Shown piece after piece: positions 63,553 through 64,000 of a stretch of DNA of 64,000 nucleotides (the first letter of the stretch is position 1; each line of letters starts with the position of its first letter). The stretch is taken from the NCBI GenBank assembly GCA_023436885.1, contig JAEZHI010000004.1, positions 434,001 through 498,000 of the forward strand, written 5' to 3'. The notes beneath the pieces were generated by a model that was given only the letters and a program-made list of their open reading frames with translations, had not been told where the DNA came from and did not search any database. The stretch is from Pseudomonadota bacterium (lineage in GTDB: Bacteria; Pseudomonadota; Alphaproteobacteria; Rhizobiales; Pleomorphomonadaceae). The position numbers and the translations under genes are program-made.

Positions 63553-64000
63553 ATGAAGTCGCTCGTCCGCCTCGCGCTCGCTGCCACGCTGCTCAGCAGT
63601 GCGCTGTCGCCCACACTTGCTGCCGATCCTGAGACGTTGCGCGTCACCTATGTCACCGCACCCTTCAACGTGCCGTCGATCGTGGAGAAGCACGAAGGGT
63701 TCATGGACGCGGACTTTGGCCCCAAGGGCATCAAGATCGAGCGGCCCGAAATCACTTCCGGCGCCAAGCAGACCGAGGCCATCGCCGCGGGTGCCATCGA
63801 CGTCGCCTCGGTGCTGGGCGGCGCTTCGGCCATCCTCGCCAAGGCCAATGGCGTCGATGTGCGAATCATAGCCGTCTACTCGCGCTCGCCGAAGGCGTTC
63901 GCGTTGATGACTCGCAGTGATGGTCCTGCCACGCTCGCTGATCTCAAGGGCAAGAAGATCGCCGGTCCCAAGGGGACAACCCTTCACCAGCTTCTCGTTG
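63553..64000 (+). CDS. ABC transporter substrate-binding protein (SsuA/NrtA-like), partial
   Basis: The 149 codons visible give a signal peptide (cleavage after LAA near residue 24) and the first lobe of a sulfonate/nitrate-type binding protein: SGAKQTEAIAAGAIDVASVLGGASAILAKANGVDVRIIAVYSR and DLKGKKIAGPKGTTLHQLLV. The gene is cut by the window end, so the substrate class is unresolved. GGAGG lies seven bases before the ATG. It is the third gene of the transporter operon. Confidence 0.85.
   Translation, partial: MKSLVRLALAATLLSSALSPTLAADPETLRVTYVTAPFNVPSIVEKHEGFMDADFGPKGIKIERPEITSGAKQTEAIAAGAIDVASVLGGASAILAKANGVDVRIIAVYSRSPKAFALMTRSDGPATLADLKGKKIAGPKGTTLHQLLV

Overview
The window is one contiguous stretch of ordinary, gene-dense, GC-rich bacterial chromosome. 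Its gene families point to an alphaproteobacterium, most likely of the Hyphomicrobiales (Rhizobiales). Evidence includes a split gatCA/gatB arrangement, a two-domain cold-shock protein, a DUF1289 protein behind cobS, a LAB_N protein beside an ArnT-like glycosyltransferase, and a pseudo-receiver GGDEF protein of a kind common in that order. No phage, insertion sequence, integron or CRISPR array was seen. The only RNA gene found is tRNA-Glu(TTC).

Region by region. 1-7.9 kb holds housekeeping genes: the 3' end of a polyprenyl diphosphate synthase, cobT and cobS for the lower ligand and assembly of cobalamin, dusA, a bile-acid-symporter-like carrier, a frameshifted arsC, pyrE, a Sel1-repeat protein and a YfcG-type glutathione transferase. 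8-10 kb holds a MotA/MotB stator pair followed by a PilZ protein. 10.2-17.1 kb holds gatB, a secreted phytase-like esterase, gatA, gatC, a GGDEF protein and ruvX. 17.1-20.7 kb holds a three-gene envelope operon: an ArnT-like GT39, a PAP2 phosphatase fused to a polyprenyl-phosphate GT2, and a LAB_N protein. 20.9-31.2 kb holds a K+/H+ antiporter, DUF192, a cold-shock protein, glyoxalase I, an M15-type lipoprotein, tRNA-Glu, DUF1003, prmB, glgP and DUF2249.

31.4-56.1 kb is a catabolic region. It holds a membrane-type dipeptidase; a xylose-type ABC transporter (xylFGH); a fucose operon (DeoR regulator, fuculose-phosphate aldolase, fucose isomerase, fucose-dehydrogenase-like reductase); a TrpXYZ-like ABC transporter; a HAD phosphatase divergent from a LysR regulator; an aldo/keto reductase-SDR-epimerase cassette; a GH13 glucosidase; a periplasmic rhodanese; the CstA/YbdD pyruvate-uptake pair; and a rhamnulokinase-type sugar kinase. 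56.3-64 kb holds cysE, a LysR regulator divergent from mmsA, pabA/pabB and the start of an SsuABC-like ABC transporter that runs off the window.

How the genes work together. The fucose operon encodes two possible entries for L-fucose: isomerase plus aldolase, and a dehydrogenase. It has no kinase of its own; the rhamnulokinase-type gene 14 kb away is the only candidate in the window. The envelope operon combines donor synthesis (GT2), transfer (ArnT-like) and dephosphorylation (PAP2), which suggests remodelling of lipid A or another polyprenyl-linked glycolipid. I found no clearly new defence or mobile system. The best leads are this envelope operon, the MotAB-PilZ trio, the pseudo-receiver cyclase, two decaying genes (arsC and a protease-less retropepsin N-terminus), and a few candidate operators and leader hairpins.
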